DNA from: Micromussa lordhowensis
Taxonomy: Eukaryota; Cnidaria; Anthozoa; Scleractinia; Lobophylliidae
Length of the DNA: 64,000 nt
Assembly (NCBI GenBank): GCA_964020085.1
Contig: OZ026596.1
Location: 45,449,311 to 45,513,310 of the forward strand
Reading direction: 5' to 3'
A program made the translations under genes and the position numbers. The stretch's first letter is position 1; every line of letters starts with the position of its first letter. The notes under the pieces are model-generated. The model was not told where the DNA came from, ran no database searches, and saw only the letters and a list, made by a program, of their open reading frames with translations. This document shows, piece after piece, positions 62,159 through 64,000 of this stretch.

Positions 62159-64000
62159 TTTAGTAGAATTCTAACTGAAATTAACGCAAATAACGGTTTC
62201 CAATGATTTTCCCACGTATTATTGAACTTTACCCATAAACAAAGTTGCACGTATCGAACTGTCCTTGGCAAATTTGCAGTTGTTTACGCGCGTACCCGCT
62301 TTTTCAATATTTTCAAGTTTTTAAAGTCAAGAAACCTTAAAAGTGCTTCTTTTAGTCTTCTCAGGAATTTAATTACTTGTCTACATCTAAAATTCCTTCC
62401 AAAACTTCGGAAAACTATAAAAACATCGCATTTCGTGGCGACCGGCGGCCAACTGTACTCTAATGGCTGATAGTATACGAGTAGCTCAGCCAATCAGATT
62501 GCAGCATTTGCATTAGTATACTAGTAGAATTCTACTAATTACGAATATTCTAACAGGATGACCCATCAGTGTATATTAAACATTGTTATCAAAGGGGTCC
62601 TGTAAAAGAAACTTTGGTGAAAATAAGGTAACAAGGCGTACAAAATTAGTAAAAATTTTCACTTGCGCATTTGTTAAATAAAGGTCTACGAATAATGGGC
62701 TACGAATCGAAAAGTCCAATTTTCCAGTTTCGATATTTTTTCTGGCCCAATTAAGTCATATTAAATGAACTTTCCCAGGGCTCAGCAAGGAAAGTGTGAA
62801 GCTTCCTGCTCTATGGAAGTAAACAGTGGGAAACACTTTATTCCAGATAAGTAAACTATTTATTAAAAAAGAGCTACACTTAATGTAGAGAAACTCGCTA
62901 ATAAACTCGTGCCCCTCCAAACTACAAAATATATAATAATGTTAACTTGATGAAATACACCACTGTTTGTATCATAGCTTTTTTATTCCTCTTTCATTTA
63001 CTATTTGACAGTTTCAGTTTGGAGAAGGGCGTGATCAACATCTTCTGTCTCCTTACCATATCATTAATATGTCGTGGATTTTATACTGGAAGAAATCGTT
63101 TCGCTACCGAACATAGTCTCAAATTCTAAAGGGTATACGATTGTCTCTTTAATTTTGATTGATTTCTCTGCTAGTAATTAAAATTCTAACATCTTTCTCA
63201 ATAGTATAGGTAGTTTCGATGAAAGTGTATTCCAAGCGGGCGGAAAAAGGTGACACAGTAAGTTAATTTTGGTATTTTTATTTGATTCATTATTCCTTAG
63301 GAAATGCGATGATATTCCATCCAGTCATATCCCCTGTTCTTGGCTTCAGGTGTTTTACGCTGGTGAGCTACACTCTCGGCCATAATTTGTCATTAAATCT
63401 TTATTGCCACCACATTGATATGCTTATTTAAATTTGCGTATGCAGTCAAACCTCTCTGTTGAAGTTATATATACAAACGTCAACGCCAAGGAACAATAAT
63501 TACTGCATGATATGTTCAGGACAAAACTGCTCTTTTTCTCTGGCTGCTTGATAATAGCATATCGATTTGCTTACTTTAAAAGACAGTAAGGGGGGATCTG
63601 AAAATTTTCCTTCCAGGAATTGAATTGAAAGGGTTGCAAAAAGTTTGTGCTTCCAATTTCGAATTTTATCCCCTGGTTACATCAAATGAACTTTCCCTAA
63701 CTGATTGATGTTTGATGTTTTTTCTAGGCTCGGCAAGGGAAGTGTGTAGCTTCCGGCTCTATGGAAGTGGACTGTTGGAAGCAGCTTATTTCGGCTTATT
63801 TCAGATAAGTAAACTCTTGATAAAAAAAAGCCTTGAGGCTGCACCTCATATAGAGAAACATGTACACTTTAAGAAACTTGTGGCTCGGTTTAAAAAAACA
63901 CTGTGGAAATAATATAAACAAGATGAAAATACATTTACTATTTCCATGGTATCTGTCTTATTCCTCTTTCCTTTACTATCAACAGTTTCAGTCCAGCTAA
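62159..64000. other. Unassigned sequence with two related exon-like units
   Basis: About 62770-62860 and 63685-63815 share CTCGGCAAGG-, CTCTATGGAAGT- and AGATAAGTAAACT-type stretches in direct order, so a segment of about 950 bp is duplicated. The ends resemble the exon-like units of the inverted arms. Confidence 0.5.

Overview
The window is eukaryotic DNA that carries one complete, virus-like Polinton/Maverick element about 20.5 kb long (3849-24393). The rest is repeat-rich host sequence. The host is probably a marine invertebrate, and a cnidarian (coral or anemone) is my best guess. That is inference from the AT-rich, intron-like background, the CR1/L2-type LINE pieces, the tRNA-derived SINE, the many foldback MITEs, and the look of the Polinton proteins. 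No host protein-coding gene could be recognised.

The Polinton is bounded by long terminal inverted repeats (3849-4078 and 24190-24393) and a perfect 6-bp target-site duplication, TCGTCC. Genes read leftward from 4072 to 10659 and rightward from 10704 to 24180, except one small leftward ORF at 16285-16476. Leftward genes: two small unknown or membrane proteins, an eIF1/SUI1-like translation factor, two related fibre-like adhesins, a small coiled-coil protein and the A32-type packaging ATPase. Rightward genes: an acidic PPxY-bearing protein, a candidate minor capsid (penton) protein, a basic protein, the major capsid protein, a possible OB-fold protein, a glycine-rich basic/hydrophobic protein, the adenovirus-type protease, two zinc-binding proteins (one with a parvovirus-type phospholipase A2), an RVE integrase with chromodomain, zinc-finger proteins, protein-primed DNA polymerase B, a 46-residue acidic protein and a poxvirus VLTF3-like late transcription factor.

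Together they cover replication (PolB), integration (integrase, TIRs), virion building and packaging (capsid proteins, protease, ATPase), attachment (fibres) and probable membrane penetration (PLA2). Most genes start just after a TATATATATG or TATATAGATG motif, and many end in a hairpin. With the VLTF3-like and eIF1-like genes this suggests an expression programme like that of giant viruses and poxviruses. Four reading-frame breaks lie in or beside A-runs or at domain junctions: basic/hydrophobic protein to protease, PLA2 protein to integrase, zinc finger to PolB, and inside PolB. They may be decay, assembly error or recoding.

Host flanks: the Polinton sits in one arm of a large diverged inverted duplication (about 1.25-29.0 kb with the element removed, against about 39.2-46.0 kb). 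Both arms carry many copies of an exon-like unit of about 110 bp. The spacer holds a very homogeneous 58-bp minisatellite (34088-35845, 30 units plus a partial one). Further right lie LINE fragments, a CR1/L2-like LINE (about 52976-56200), SINEs, several foldback MITEs and simple repeats.
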